Assembly: GCF_040412425.1 (NCBI RefSeq)
Contig: NC_089777.1
Location: forward strand, 32,281,537-32,345,536
DNA from: Macrobrachium rosenbergii
Taxonomy: Eukaryota > Arthropoda > Malacostraca > Decapoda > Palaemonidae
DNA length: 64,000 nucleotides
Direction: 5' to 3'
Each line of letters starts with the position of its first letter. Position 1 is the stretch's first letter. Both the position numbers and the translations under genes were made by a program. Under the pieces are notes generated by a model, which was given only the letters and a program-made list of their open reading frames with translations, was not told the DNA's origin and did not search any database. Of the stretch, positions 38,136-52,840 are shown in pieces.

Positions 38136-38295
38136 GTAAGTGATATCTTCATTTAGCAACCTCTTTTGCATTTTAAATGGACTTTTTCTGTAATTATCGC
38201 ATAAAAATCGGGAGCGGAGTGCCTTGAGTAGGTGTCGGATTGAAAAAAGTGTTTTGAGAACGGCGGCCGTGTTGAATTTTCATCAGGAGGCGGCT

Positions 38296-38299
<4 letters not shown>
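38136..38299. other. Sequence after the candidate donor
   Basis: AT-rich after the donor, then a GC-richer stretch from about 38205 (GAACGGCGGCC, GGAGGCGGCTGAG) before the GA array. No second exon is clear. Confidence 0.35.

Positions 38300-38338
<39 letters not shown>
38300..38338. repeat. (GA)n microsatellite
   Basis: About 19 perfect units. Confidence 0.98.
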
Positions 38339-38341
<3 letters not shown>

Positions 38342-38504
38342 TCATCAAGAACAATATTCTTTTCCTTGCTTTAGAACTTTGAGTTACTGTTTAATTTTCT
38401 TGCTCACTTGTGTGGGTTGTGCCCTTTCATCTTGACAGAAATATTCATTATCTACTAAATATCTAATTACTGCAGTAAAGTCTATTTTCACAAACAATCA
38501 TTTT

Positions 38505-38569
38505 TATACACACACACACACACCTTCAAACACACACCGACACACACGTTTACATATAATGTGTGTGTC

Positions 38570-38660
<91 letters not shown>
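38505..38660. repeat. (CA)n patches then (TA)n microsatellite
   Basis: Short CA runs at 38509-38550 and a TG run at 38559-38568 lead into about 44 TA units (38572-38660). Confidence 0.95.
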
Positions 38661-38662
<2 letters not shown>

Positions 38663-38993
38663 TCAAAAATTCACATTGGCATCATAGCTATATATATATA
38701 CTTATATATAAGCTATCTGAATAAGAAATCAAATATATATATATGATATATATATAGTAAGACTAAGGTTGTTAGTCCATACATGGACATTCTCAAAAAT
38801 TTTACTTCTCATCTGGACTTTGTTTTAATATGCATCCAAAGCTTCTCAGTTTGCTCACAATTTCTAGATATACTTATCACTATAAGCTAGAGTCTGAATA
38901 AGAAATCAAATCTATTGGAGATGCTTTTTATTCTGAGGTATAATATAATTTATAACCTATATATACATTAGTAAGACTAAGGTTGTTAGTCCA
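38661..38993. repeat. Tandem duplication of a diverged unit
   Basis: The copy at 38661-38779 and the copy at 38791-38993 share, in the same order, TCTCAAAAATT, a TATACTTATC..ATAAGCT segment, CTGAATAAGAAATCAAAT and GTAAGACTAAGGTTGTTAGT. The second copy is longer because of inserted unique sequence. A further ACTTCTCATCT word at about 39051 echoes 38805. Confidence 0.75.
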
Positions 38994-39183
38994 CATGCTT
39001 CAAGTGGACTGAGTTCCAGTGCCAAACTGAAGGAATAGGTTTCTTCATTTACTTCTCATCTAATAATACTATTTCATACGATGAAAGTGGCCATTTAATG
39101 TAGGTCCCGTTGCATACATAACACAAATGGTTCCATGTAAATATATATCTATGTATATGTATGATAGGAGAGCTGTTAATCAG
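38994..39183. other. Short stretch, no recognised gene
   Basis: AT-rich sequence continuing from the duplication. Nothing nameable. Confidence 0.45.
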
Positions 39184-39184
39184 C

Positions 39185-39260
<76 letters not shown>
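39184..39260. repeat. (TA)n microsatellite
   Basis: About 38 units with one TACATA interruption. Confidence 0.98.
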
Positions 39261-39762
<502 letters not shown>

Positions 39763-40033
39763 TTACCGATCTGCGCTTACCTTAATATTAATCATGAACC
39801 AAGACACATCGCAAGAAGCCACATCCTCAAATTAATCATGTACAAGACTCCGTGAACATTTCCTTCCTTTCCATCGTTATTAAATAAGTAATGCCTTAAG
39901 TAACCTCTAGAATAGACACGAACAAGACTCCATTTATTTCCATGAAATAGCTTCAACGCTTGGAATAAGAATGAAATGAGCTTTAATGTTAACCCTTTTG
40001 TTCCGATTTTTTTTTATTTCGGCGCAGAACCCC

Positions 40034-40036
<3 letters not shown>

Positions 40037-40095
<59 letters not shown>
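40037..40095. repeat. (CT)n microsatellite
   Basis: About 29 perfect units. Pyrimidine-rich sequence continues to about 40340. Confidence 0.98.
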
Positions 40096-40097
<2 letters not shown>

Positions 40098-42448
40098 TTC
40101 TCGCACCTTTGCCAGCCATTGTTATCGACGTCTTTCTTTTGCAATGGATTCGTGTTCATGCCATTCACTTCCCCCTTATTATTCTATTGTTCGGTCGTTT
40201 TGTTATTCTTGTCTCACGATGTTTTTCTCTTTTGTATTAATTACATATCCATTTACCTTTATTCGTTTTTACGGGTACTCCCCATTTGGGTCTTTTTTTT
40301 TTTCTAAACCATTCTACTCCATTTGGCTGTCGTGTTATTATTCCATTTTTCTTTTTCATTGACAATTCGTACACATGGCATTAATTCTGGGGAAAGCAGC
40401 GTATTATATATAATTCTCTAAAGACAGCTGCTTAAAAGATTCTATTCATTAACGCTTTTTTGTTCCTTTTATCGTTTCTTAATATTTTTGCTTCTTACAT
40501 CTGTGAAGTAATTCTGTAAATAGGAAAGGATACAGCTTTACCTTTTTTATATATATTTCTCTTCTTGTGTTGATTTTTATCTTTAAATTTTTTGCCGTTT
40601 CCATTTTAACAATGCTCCTTAGATTTACCATTTAGATTTTCCATGTACTGAGCAAAAAACTCTTATAAAATTATCTTATCAGGAGGGTCAATCTACTTAT
40701 TATGAGGCAAAAGTCATCAGCAACATAATTCTCCTAGCGATCAGTTCTACAGCTTTTTCAATGTGATATAATTGACCAACCGGCTAAAAGTACTTACTGG
40801 AATGGTCCTTCATTGTGTCTTATTAATTATAAATCTAATTACAGTAATAAAATAAAAGGTGAATATTATGGAAATCAAGTTATTTCCGTGAATTCCAAGG
40901 ATTACCAACACAACTTTGATAATAACAGATCACCCTTAAGAATCCAAAGAAATTTTTCGCATAAATCTTTATTATAGCTTTATTCTTTGCAACTGAGAAA
41001 ATTTTAATTTGATATCTTACGTATGTTTAGGTGTGCCAGTTTCTCGCGGTAAATACTGGTGACAAAGCATGAAGTTGTTATTTTGGGGGATAAGATGTGA
41101 CTATCTGTAGTGAAGAAAAAATCAGCATACTAAATCACGTTTGTTTAAATAAATCGACGGCTGAACGTGAGCTACCTGCTTGAGGGTTTTCTGTTGGACG
41201 GTTTCCACCGATTTTAGTAGTGAACTGGCTTCTCATTATAATGAAAAAATAATAATATTCTTTATATCGACTCTTGGTCATGTGAAAATACAGAATGCTG
41301 ATACAACTGAGATAGAATAAAATGCAATTATAAAACTGAAACTGAATAGCTGCATTCATAATATTACTAATGGTATCAATACAGTATAAAATCAATTACA
41401 TTGTTGGTTGTATACATAAAATAGTAACAGGGGATTTAGCACATGTTGTTGAATAATGTTTTTATTAAAACAGTGACAAAGAAGGTAAAGAACACAATAA
41501 CATATAACTCGTTTCTGATTTTTGTAACCCTCAGTTCAACGAGAACTGGCAGAGAATTCGGCTGGTTTTAGTGTAGTCTTTGTCCCCTAATAAGTCTTAT
41601 AGGATGGAGTTAGTTGAGCGGCTGATTTTTCACCTAAATTCATATTCCATAAGCATATGCTCACAAAAATTGACATGCATTAAAAGCATCATTTGTATTA
41701 AAATGACAATATCTCCCAAATTAAAATAAAACGGATAAGTAAAACCAGATAAGTTAGAGCAACAACCTAATAAAACACTAAACAGCACTCTGTCCACTAT
41801 GCGCTTTACAATTTAGATCACACTAGTAAACTACTAAGCCAAAGAATCAGATTTACTAAACGTCACATTACTCACCTAAAACAGTCCACTGCCAAGTGAC
41901 AACAGTAAAGATATCAGTCCCTTCCAGGATTCCAGCTGTGATTGACCACTCCACCTAAAAAGTAAAATAAATAATACATTGTGGGTCTTCTTCACAACAT
42001 GCACTTTCAAGCACTCACGCTGGACACCCATTCACTAGATTTATTTGGGTGGTATATCAGTCGTTATGGCGTTTTAGATAGGGCGCGTTACCTTTTGATA
42101 ATGATCAGGTTACTAAACTGATATCAGTTTATCTTGATAAATAAAAAAATATAAAAATAGACAAATTTGAAGTTATGAATATATAAACTTGCACGAGATT
42201 TTGAGATTACTATCAAATATTCAAATTCGAGGAACGCTATAAATGCGGCTAAATTAGAACACTTTTTTTTTTTTGTTGAAGGGTGTCTATTCCAGCCAGC
42301 TATGTTTCAACTTCTCTAAGTACAGTAATATAGAAAAAAATTAAACATTCTGAATATGGAAAACTCAACCTTCGTTTTAATTTTATTGTTTCCTTCTTTT
42401 GACGTCATATCTGATTCGGGTCTTGTTTTCGTAATTTTATAATTTAAC
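40096..42448. other. T-rich then AT-rich stretch, no recognised gene
   Basis: 40100-40660 is T-rich on the plus strand. The rest is unique AT-rich DNA with only short frames. An exact TGACGTCA lies at 42400-42407. Confidence 0.55.
42400..42407. promoter_or_regulatory. TGACGTCA palindrome (CRE-type site)
   Basis: Exact CRE core about 50 bases upstream of an (ATT)n array and about 770 bases upstream of the plus-strand exon candidate. Confidence 0.3.

Positions 42449-42504
<56 letters not shown>
42449..42504. repeat. (ATT)n microsatellite
   Basis: About 18 perfect trinucleotide units. Confidence 0.98.
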
Positions 42505-42505
<1 letters not shown>

Positions 42506-42927
42506 TGACCTTTCGCCTTATTTTTACTTCGTAATGAAAGACGCCTTTAAAAAGTGAACTTAAGAATTGCTCGACGGACTAACTCTCTATTACCTATTTC
42601 TATTAATCCTTTTCTTCAACGAGCGAAAACTAATTTATCATCTTGTTTATTGATACTTTAGTCTGTATGCTAAGTTGCACTATATATTTATATGTGAGAA
42701 AGTGCGTGTGCGCGTGCGTGAATGTGCTCTCGGGAACGTCACTAAATGCTTATTTCTTCTCCTCTTTCCATTCTTCCTCACTACAGTCATCACCGTTAGT
42801 CCCCTTTTCCCATCTCTTCCCCTCTTCTCCTTCCCCTTGGTCATTTGACTGATGACGACGATCTTGTTTCAATTTCATTCACTTCTCTGCCGGCCTCGCT
42901 GCAGGACTCTGTGGCTCTCTAAGGGAT

Positions 42928-42929
<2 letters not shown>
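42505..42929. other. Pyrimidine-rich stretch, no recognised gene
   Basis: T- and C-rich on the plus strand from about 42745. Nothing nameable. Confidence 0.45.

Positions 42930-42984
<55 letters not shown>
42930..42984. repeat. (GA)n microsatellite
   Basis: About 27 perfect units followed by G-rich purine sequence to 43020. Confidence 0.98.
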
Positions 42985-42987
<3 letters not shown>

Positions 42988-43178
42988 GATGGGGAGGAAG
43001 GGGGATGGAGAGGGGGAGTGGACAAGAGCCGAGGTGACATAAGCACTAGGTCTTTCTTGACATTGGTCGTCGACTATTTTCCCTTTTTCCTTTTTTCCCC
43101 TCAAGTAGCGGTTTCCAGGCTTGATTAGTTTAGTTGATGTTCTTTCCCAACTTTTCTATGGGATCTATTCCAGCGCAG

Positions 43179-43262
43179 TCCCGGAGGAGCGCGAAGATCT
43201 CCGCCTCTCGCACGTCCTCTTCCTGGCGAAAGAAAGAAAAGAAGGAACTGAACTGGAAAGAG
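43179..43262 (+). CDS. Candidate internal exon, plus strand
   Basis: A pyrimidine-rich stretch (TTCTTTCCCAACTTTTCT) is followed by ATTCCAG and CGCAG acceptor-like ends at 43173 and 43178. After 84 bases comes AAAGAG|GTGAGT, a near-consensus donor at 43262/43263. Two frames are open. One reads VPEEREDLRLSHVLFLAKER followed by KEGTELER, with mostly G or C third bases in its first half. The other reads SRRSAKISASRTSSSWRKKE. A possible in-frame ATG in good context (TCTATGG) lies at 43157, so a first coding exon is also possible. I do not recognise the protein. Flanking sequence to 43680 is also GC-balanced and open on both strands. Confidence 0.28.
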
Positions 43263-43700
43263 GTGAGTGTGGACGCGGAGTTCCCATTATTGAAAATTCT
43301 CGTACACTGCGGTTGGTGGTAAGGGCAACTCATGTACTGGATGGAAACCACTTGTTCGCTTGACTCCAGCACTTGTTGGAATGGCTTCTGGAAAGTGACT
43401 CCCTGGACTGGTCTTTTCAGAGGGAATGGCACTGAGGGAAACTTTTAGGAGGAGAGATGGAGTCTGAGCTCTTGTTGGCTGGAATTGGTTGGGTGTTGGG
43501 AAGCGCTGACTGCGGAAGATTTGATCGCACAAGTTGCAGATGACAAAGATTCGCATTCTATGCGTGTTCTTCTTTCGCGCAAATGGACGAAGTCCGACTT
43601 GGCCAGTGTGACGGGAATAGAGAGATTGCTTCATTGGCGACTGATAGCCTCGTTGACAGTCGTTGACGATCTGCGCTAATGAAAGACAATTGAACGAATG
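43263..43700. other. GC-balanced block with overlapping open frames
   Basis: Frames of 64 to 115 codons overlap on both strands (43287-43634 minus, 43485-43679 plus). The minus frame contains CNLC near its start, the only cysteine pair. Such overlapping frames in a composition-shifted block suggest either exon plus intron of the neighbouring candidate gene or a domesticated or decayed transposon. No family is recognised. Confidence 0.25.
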
Positions 43701-44256
43701 TTCTCATAAGAATTTTGAAGACCTATAATGAAAAGGGATGTCATGAGCTTCTCCCAAAACCAACCCTGATATGAAATGTAATTTTTTTTTACCTGCTTAA
43801 TACGATTGTATTTATTATATCTGCGCGGTTACATTTACTTACATGCTAGTTTAAACACCATTATTTAAGTAAATCTTGTAAATTAGAATAAAAAGGTAGC
43901 ACCCAGACCGAAATTAAGAAAAAAAGTAAACACTACCGTTAGCGATAGTGACCATCATGATGGATTTACTCAGGAAAATATTATAGAGTCGTTAAAAAAA
44001 ACAGTAAACCAGAAAAAACTTGACTTAAAAGATAACAAAAAATCTTGAAAGATATGTGATTCATATACTTGTGTAAAAGAAAAAGGACTGCATTTGTAAC
44101 TTCGAGTTAGGCTTATCATCCAAAACTGTAGTCCAGAATTCGGTCTGGATGACAAAGCCCGCCGCATCGGGTAAGTCAGAGATATTGGCACGGCCTCAGC
44201 ATGCAGAACATGGGAACGTCTCTTAATCCTCGACGGAGGGAGAAATCGCTTGAGGG

Positions 44257-44259
<3 letters not shown>
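43701..44259. other. AT-rich stretch with a donor-like site
   Basis: AT-rich to about 44100, then GC-balanced. GCATCGG|GTAAGT at 44170 matches the 5' splice donor consensus well, but no acceptor and frame pair with it convincingly. Confidence 0.35.

Positions 44260-44311
<52 letters not shown>
44260..44311. repeat. (GA)n microsatellite
   Basis: About 26 perfect units in GC-balanced surroundings. Confidence 0.98.
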
Positions 44312-44315
<4 letters not shown>

Positions 44316-44740
44316 CCCGTCCCACTCAAGGACCCCCTTTGCGGGGTCCACAATAAACGAGGCAAGTCCACCGTAATGCCTCCACTAAGCACCCTAATAT
44401 TACAGTTGGTCCTACACCAGTTCAGCATTAAGGAGGGACATTATATAGAGATCCCCCAAAGGAGCTCTTGCCATCGTGGTCACTTCAGCATCTACTCCGT
44501 GACTGACCGCTGGTACTCCGATGCTCATTTGTTAGCGGCTTTCGGGACTCCTTTCTCGGGCTTGCCTGGCCACCGGCCAAGGAAATGTTGTTTATCTTGA
44601 TAAAGGCGCCCCCGTTTGCTTCTTTCTCGGCCGCGAAAGCAATGATATTTTGTTTGGTTTTCCTGTTTTATTTCCCAAACACAATCTGCCGTCTCGTTGC
44701 GAAAAATACTCGACCTAAAACCATATTTAAGATATGTACT
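44312..44740. other. GC-balanced stretch, no recognised gene
   Basis: Open plus frame continues to about 44600 past the GA array without a recognisable domain. Contains the short inverted word GGACCCCCTTTGCGGGGTCC near 44330. Confidence 0.4.
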
Positions 44741-44835
44741 ACGATAAATAAACACGTCGGTTAAATCAACGATAAATAAACACGTTAGTTAAATAAATGA
44801 TAAATAATTACGTCAGTTAAGCAAGTAATAAAAGT
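44741..44835. repeat. 28-bp tandem repeat, three copies plus a remnant
   Basis: Units start at 44741, 44769 and 44797, each 28 bases, with consensus ACGATAAATAAACACGT followed by AGTTAAAT. A fourth degraded unit (AGTAATAAAAG) starts near 44825. Confidence 0.88.
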
Positions 44836-45216
44836 AAGCCAAAATATTTTGATAGTCTTTGATTAGGATATCACAGCGTAAACGATGATTCGACACTTAT
44901 TCCCCAGCCAGTTTATGTATAAATACCCATTACCATACGCCTTGAATACACCCAGACACACATACTTACATACATGTAAATTTAAGTGTACGTTTTGTTT
45001 AATGATTTTGCTTACTATTTGTATGTCTAAATGAGAAACAAAATAAACAAGTAATTTGTATATGTGCATGCATCATTATAGGTTTCACTTGATAATAAAC
45101 TCTTGTTCTGATACCATGATCAAGCGCTTCAGGAACTGCATGAATATCACGAACTGAAGAAATTGTTTGCTAGGAAAGCTTGTCTTAATCTGTTAGAAAT
45201 ACAAATAAACACACTG

Positions 45217-45217
<1 letters not shown>
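44836..45217. other. AT-rich stretch, no recognised gene
   Basis: Nothing nameable. Confidence 0.5.
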
Positions 45218-45290
<73 letters not shown>

Positions 45291-45303
45291 CTATCTATCC
45301 ATA

Positions 45304-45351
<48 letters not shown>

Positions 45352-45359
45352 CTATCTAT

Positions 45360-45434
<75 letters not shown>
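45218..45434. repeat. (TA)n array with a repeated TCTATCTATCCATA insert
   Basis: Three TA blocks separated by two near-identical interruptions, TTTATCTATCTATCCATAGTA at about 45286 and TTTATCTATCTATCCATA at about 45347. The matched inserts show that a block of about 60 bases, array plus insert, was duplicated as a unit. Confidence 0.95.
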
Positions 45435-46192
<758 letters not shown>

Positions 46193-46713
46193 CCTTGTAA
46201 TATGGAAGTTGAAAACATGACTACCGAAAATTAAAAATTACATGAGATCTTTCTGTAATTTTTCATCTTTTTCTGATCCAATATTCTCCCACCTAAGGTT
46301 TGCTGTACAGTACCTCTTTTACAGGTTCCTTTGAAGTGATGAATAGAATTGTTCCAGCCAGTAGGGCGCCAAGTAACACCTAGCCCACCAATAGCAATAC
46401 CCTGAGAAAATCAGCAGTTTCTATGACTGCTCGGTTCACTGTTTCTTTCCTTCACTAACAGGCTTTGGAATTCTTCCCACACTTTTGCATATCCATAACT
46501 TTACCTCTTTTGGAAAGCATCAAATAACTACTCTGTTTTGTCTATCCTTTTATTTCATCAACCTCTCGTCAACAGATAGAGCCCCGAGATCGATCCACGG
46601 GAAGCTGTTTATTGTTCTCCTGATTGAAAAATCTATTTCTTTCCAGTTAGCCTGCTCTAGGAATTTAGTTTTCACCAGCTAGTTGGCTATATTTGACTGC
46701 TGCCAGAGTTAAG
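46193..46713. other. Unique stretch, possible transposon remnant
   Basis: GC-balanced from 46300 to 46680. On the minus strand it contains a GGGAAGAATTCCAAAGC word that I associate with decayed decapod retro-elements, from memory only. No domain is visible. Confidence 0.3.
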
Positions 46714-46731
46714 GATATATATATGTGTGTG

Positions 46732-46822
<91 letters not shown>
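46714..46822. repeat. (TA)n(TG)n compound microsatellite
   Basis: Short TA and TG units, a main TA array to 46788, then about 16 TG units. Confidence 0.97.
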
Positions 46823-46824
<2 letters not shown>

Positions 46825-47087
46825 ATAAATGTGTATGCGTGTATGATATATACCCTCCTAGTATCTACCTTTGGCTAAAAAGACTTTTTTCCGTTTTAAT
46901 TAGCGAGAGGAACACGTGCCAAAAGGAGGTGTGCCGAATGGTGTGTCTTATGGGATGTAGTTTGACACCCTCGTCCTGCTGGAGTGTTTGACATGGCATT
47001 TCATCGAGTCTTTTCGAGTGTGTGTTGAGCTCTGTGTCTACACTCGGTTAACTCTTGGTTTACATATGTGCACTTGGGCTTACACTC
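46823..47087. other. TG-rich unique stretch, no recognised gene
   Basis: Contains ACACGTGCC (an E-box) near 46912. Nothing else nameable. Confidence 0.4.
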
Positions 47088-47130
47088 CACACACACACAC
47101 ACACACACACACGCTCACTCACACACACAT
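47088..47130. repeat. (CA)n microsatellite
   Basis: About 20 units with GCTCACT interruption. Confidence 0.95.
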
Positions 47131-47230
47131 AACACACGACGTGGAAGCAGGTGAAAGCGTTCCCATTAATGACAGACGATGCTGGGCGAATTACTACGTT
47201 GTCTGTGAGAGTGAGAGAGGCAGACAAGCA

Positions 47231-47968
<738 letters not shown>

Positions 47969-48182
47969 TTGATAGCTCAGTGGGTAGCGTCTACTGGAGT
48001 CGCTGAATAGGTTTCGTGTCAAGGTTCGTGTCCCGACGATACCAGTTCATTTATCACTTATATAAATTCCCCTTCGGCGACAATTCTCCATCGGAGATAT
48101 TCCCGAGGTAGCGTGAATTTGATATTAAGCGACATTTGTAGCTTCATGATTGTATATAAATCACGGTGTGATAAAATATTTC

Positions 48183-48184
<2 letters not shown>
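47969..48184 (+). mobile_element. tRNA-derived SINE, family A, fullest copy
   Basis: The head carries GATAGCTCAGTGGGTAGCG, which contains a perfect RNA polymerase III box A (TAGCTCAGTGGG). AAGGTTCGTGTCCCG follows about 45 bases later as a box B with one mismatch. The body contains CCAGTTCATTTATCACTTAT, CCCCTTCGG, CGAGGTAGCGTGAATTTG, ATATTAAGCGACATTTGTAG and ATCACGGTGTGATAA. It then runs into a (TA)n array. Head-body layout, size (about 215 bases) and lack of an open frame fit a tRNA-derived SINE mobilised by a partner LINE. Related copies lie at 33742-33896 and 13425-13640. Confidence 0.75.

Positions 48185-48255
<71 letters not shown>
48185..48255. repeat. (TA)n microsatellite
   Basis: About 33 units, lying between the SINE and an element of family C, each touching the array. 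Confidence 0.98.
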
Positions 48256-48257
<2 letters not shown>

Positions 48258-48354
48258 CTGCTAGCAGCTTTTTCTACCAGATACGCATGTAAATGTAATA
48301 GCCACAATGCCCTCTTAAGTTCTCAAATTCTTCACTCTTGTTGGATAAGCTTGT
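48256..48354 (-). mobile_element. Family C dispersed element, minus-strand copy
   Basis: On the minus strand: GAATTTGAGAACTTAAGAGG, then GCATTGTGGCTATTACATTT, then GTATCTGGTAGAAAAAGCTG, ending at a (TA)n array. The core TTAAGAGGGNATTGTGGCTATTA is shared with 48485-48540 and, diverged, with 54918-54995. No open frame. Class unknown. Confidence 0.6.
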
Positions 48355-48484
48355 CACTGCAGTCTTATATCCATACGCAGGAAATCAGGAAATATGGAGT
48401 TAATTCTGATGCCCGGTAGCAGGATTCCGGATATCAGAATTTTCCTCATACTTCTTGCAAATGGATCTAAGGCTTTGTAGTAAA

Positions 48485-48535
48485 AAGCGTATCCAAAAAT
48501 TGTGAAGAAGTTAAGAGGGTATTGTGGCTATTACA

Positions 48536-48540
<5 letters not shown>
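48485..48540 (+). mobile_element. Family C dispersed element, plus-strand copy
   Basis: Carries GAAGAAGTTAAGAGGGTATT then GTGGCTATTACAATTAC. The right part of the element is replaced by a (CA)n(TA)n array. With the copy at 48256-48354 it forms an inverted pair about 150 bases apart. Confidence 0.6.

Positions 48541-48600
<60 letters not shown>
48541..48600. repeat. (CA)n(TA)n compound microsatellite
   Basis: About 16 CA units then about 14 TA units. Confidence 0.97.
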
Positions 48601-48603
<3 letters not shown>

Positions 48604-48890
48604 GAAGACTTCTGGCTGAACGTTGCACGAACATGGTGCGCAATTCTAGTGAGCTTGTTCTTGCCGAGGTAGTCCAAGAGCATCGTGAATGATGGGGCGC
48701 TGATAGAGATGACGTCCAGGTAGGCTGGAAGCGACAAGGCAGGAAAGTAGCTTTGACACGGGCATGACTGTACGGGTGTGAAAGGCAGAGCATGAATATT
48801 CAGCTGCTGACACGCGGACTTCGCTTATCGTAACGCTAAGCGATTGCTAAGTCGTCCAGGTGGAATCCCGGAGCTCTTCGCTGCGTGTTA
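48601..48890. other. GC-balanced block, possible transposon remnant
   Basis: More GC and CpG than its surroundings, with a minus frame open for about 65 codons that runs into the microsatellite translation. Contains GATGACGTCCAGGTAGGCTG and a GTCGTCCAGGTGG echo. I have the impression of a decapod repeat but cannot assign it. Confidence 0.3.
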
Positions 48891-51489
<2,599 letters not shown>

Positions 51490-51858
51490 ATAGGCCTACT
51501 TATACGATTAAGATCAACATGAAGGAGATCGAATAAAAATGTCTATGAATAAGTTTAGACATTTTCTCCTCTAAAATAATATTATATATTCCTATATTTT
51601 AAGGAACAAACATTTCTTGGCGTGTTCCTCAGATACAGCGCATTCTTCCTCGTGTAGTTACAAAATCAAAATGTATTCTTTCCCGGAGAAAATATAAGTG
51701 ACAGATCGTGACGCGACGTGTATAAACGGCTGGAATGTTTCGTCCTGGAGGGACTTGATCCCCTTGAAGACCGGATCGGATACTCCAGTGGTCACGTCTT
51801 GAGGGGGTTACACTCCTTTCTGCACGTCACTCTCGGCGCTAATCCTCTGGCTCACACG
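51490..51858. other. Unique stretch with TATA-like site
   Basis: 51690-51860 is GC-balanced. GTATAAACGG at 51719-51728 resembles a TATA box, and an open plus frame of 71 codons overlaps it. No start-site motif or splice site supports a gene. Confidence 0.3.
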
Positions 51859-51935
51859 GACGAAGGAAAAGGAGGAGGAGGAGGGGGAGGAGGAGGAGGA
51901 GGAGGAGGAGAAGGAAAAGGTGGAGACAGGAGGTA
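51859..51935. repeat. (GGA)n-rich tract
   Basis: About 14 GGA units with GGGG interruptions inside a purine tract. The G-runs on one strand could form a G-quadruplex. An apparent poly-Gly frame is an artefact. Confidence 0.93.
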
Positions 51936-52293
51936 GAAAGGAGTGTCTAGATTCAGAGAATAAAGTAAGAGGAAAATAAGAGAGCCAAATAGAGGCAATG
52001 AATCTCTTCAGAGGGTCATCTGTAAAGGTTTACTTTCGTCATGAAGTAAAGCTGGAAATCAATTCAGTTTTCTTTGGAAAAAATTTGTCTTCAGCAACAT
52101 GTTATTTTTATGCAAAATAAGCCCAAAGATGGGTTTGGCACAAAGAAAATAATGTCAATAGATAAAAAAAAAAGCAAAAAACGAAAAACAGAAACATATC
52201 CAGGACTCTTCAAACTTTTGTTCTATGCGAAATGGACGTTTCTTCTGTAAACAAAATATCCTTTACGATAAAAATCTAAAATGAACAGACGCC
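51936..52293. other. AT-rich stretch, no recognised gene
   Basis: Nothing nameable. Confidence 0.5.
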
Positions 52294-52332
52294 GTGTGTG
52301 CGTGCGTGTGTGTGTGTGTGTGTGTGTGCGTT

Positions 52333-52381
<49 letters not shown>
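52294..52381. repeat. (TG)n microsatellite
   Basis: Two TG arrays separated by GCGTTTGTTTG, about 40 units in all. Confidence 0.97.
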
Positions 52382-52386
<5 letters not shown>

Positions 52387-52759
52387 GTAAGCAATGCTCG
52401 TCACTTATCCATTTTATCCTCACGGTAACTTGAAGATAATGTCTTGAAACTTTTCAACACTTACCATCACTAATTCGAGCAAAATGCGTATGACTTTTTA
52501 AATATAAACAAATTATTTTTGCAGAGATTCAGGTTGTTTCATGATTTTAATTCATACTACAATGAGATAAAGCACTGGAAGTTTTTCACATCAGTTTGGA
52601 GAAAATGTCTAATTCTTTGGTCGCCATAAAATTAGGGCCGTTACTATCAAGATAAGCTGATGCATGTAAATTTATACCCTAATATACGTTGCAAATATGA
52701 TATAAGTGCACTGTGTACGTGACATCTTCCTTGCAAACATATATACATACATACTTAAG

Positions 52760-52769
<10 letters not shown>
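52382..52769. other. AT-rich stretch, no recognised gene
   Basis: Nothing nameable. CATA units precede the next array. Confidence 0.5.

Positions 52770-52834
<65 letters not shown>
52770..52834. repeat. (TA)n microsatellite
   Basis: About 32 units. Confidence 0.98.

Positions 52835-52840
<6 letters not shown>

Noticed and set aside
44100..44171. Exon ending at the GTAAGT at 44170
   Set aside because: A good donor match, but I found no acceptor and no frame that together make a plausible exon.
47969..48050. Genuine tRNA gene
   Set aside because: Box A and box B are present, but the cloverleaf stems do not pair and a SINE body follows. The other tRNA-like heads fail for the same reason.
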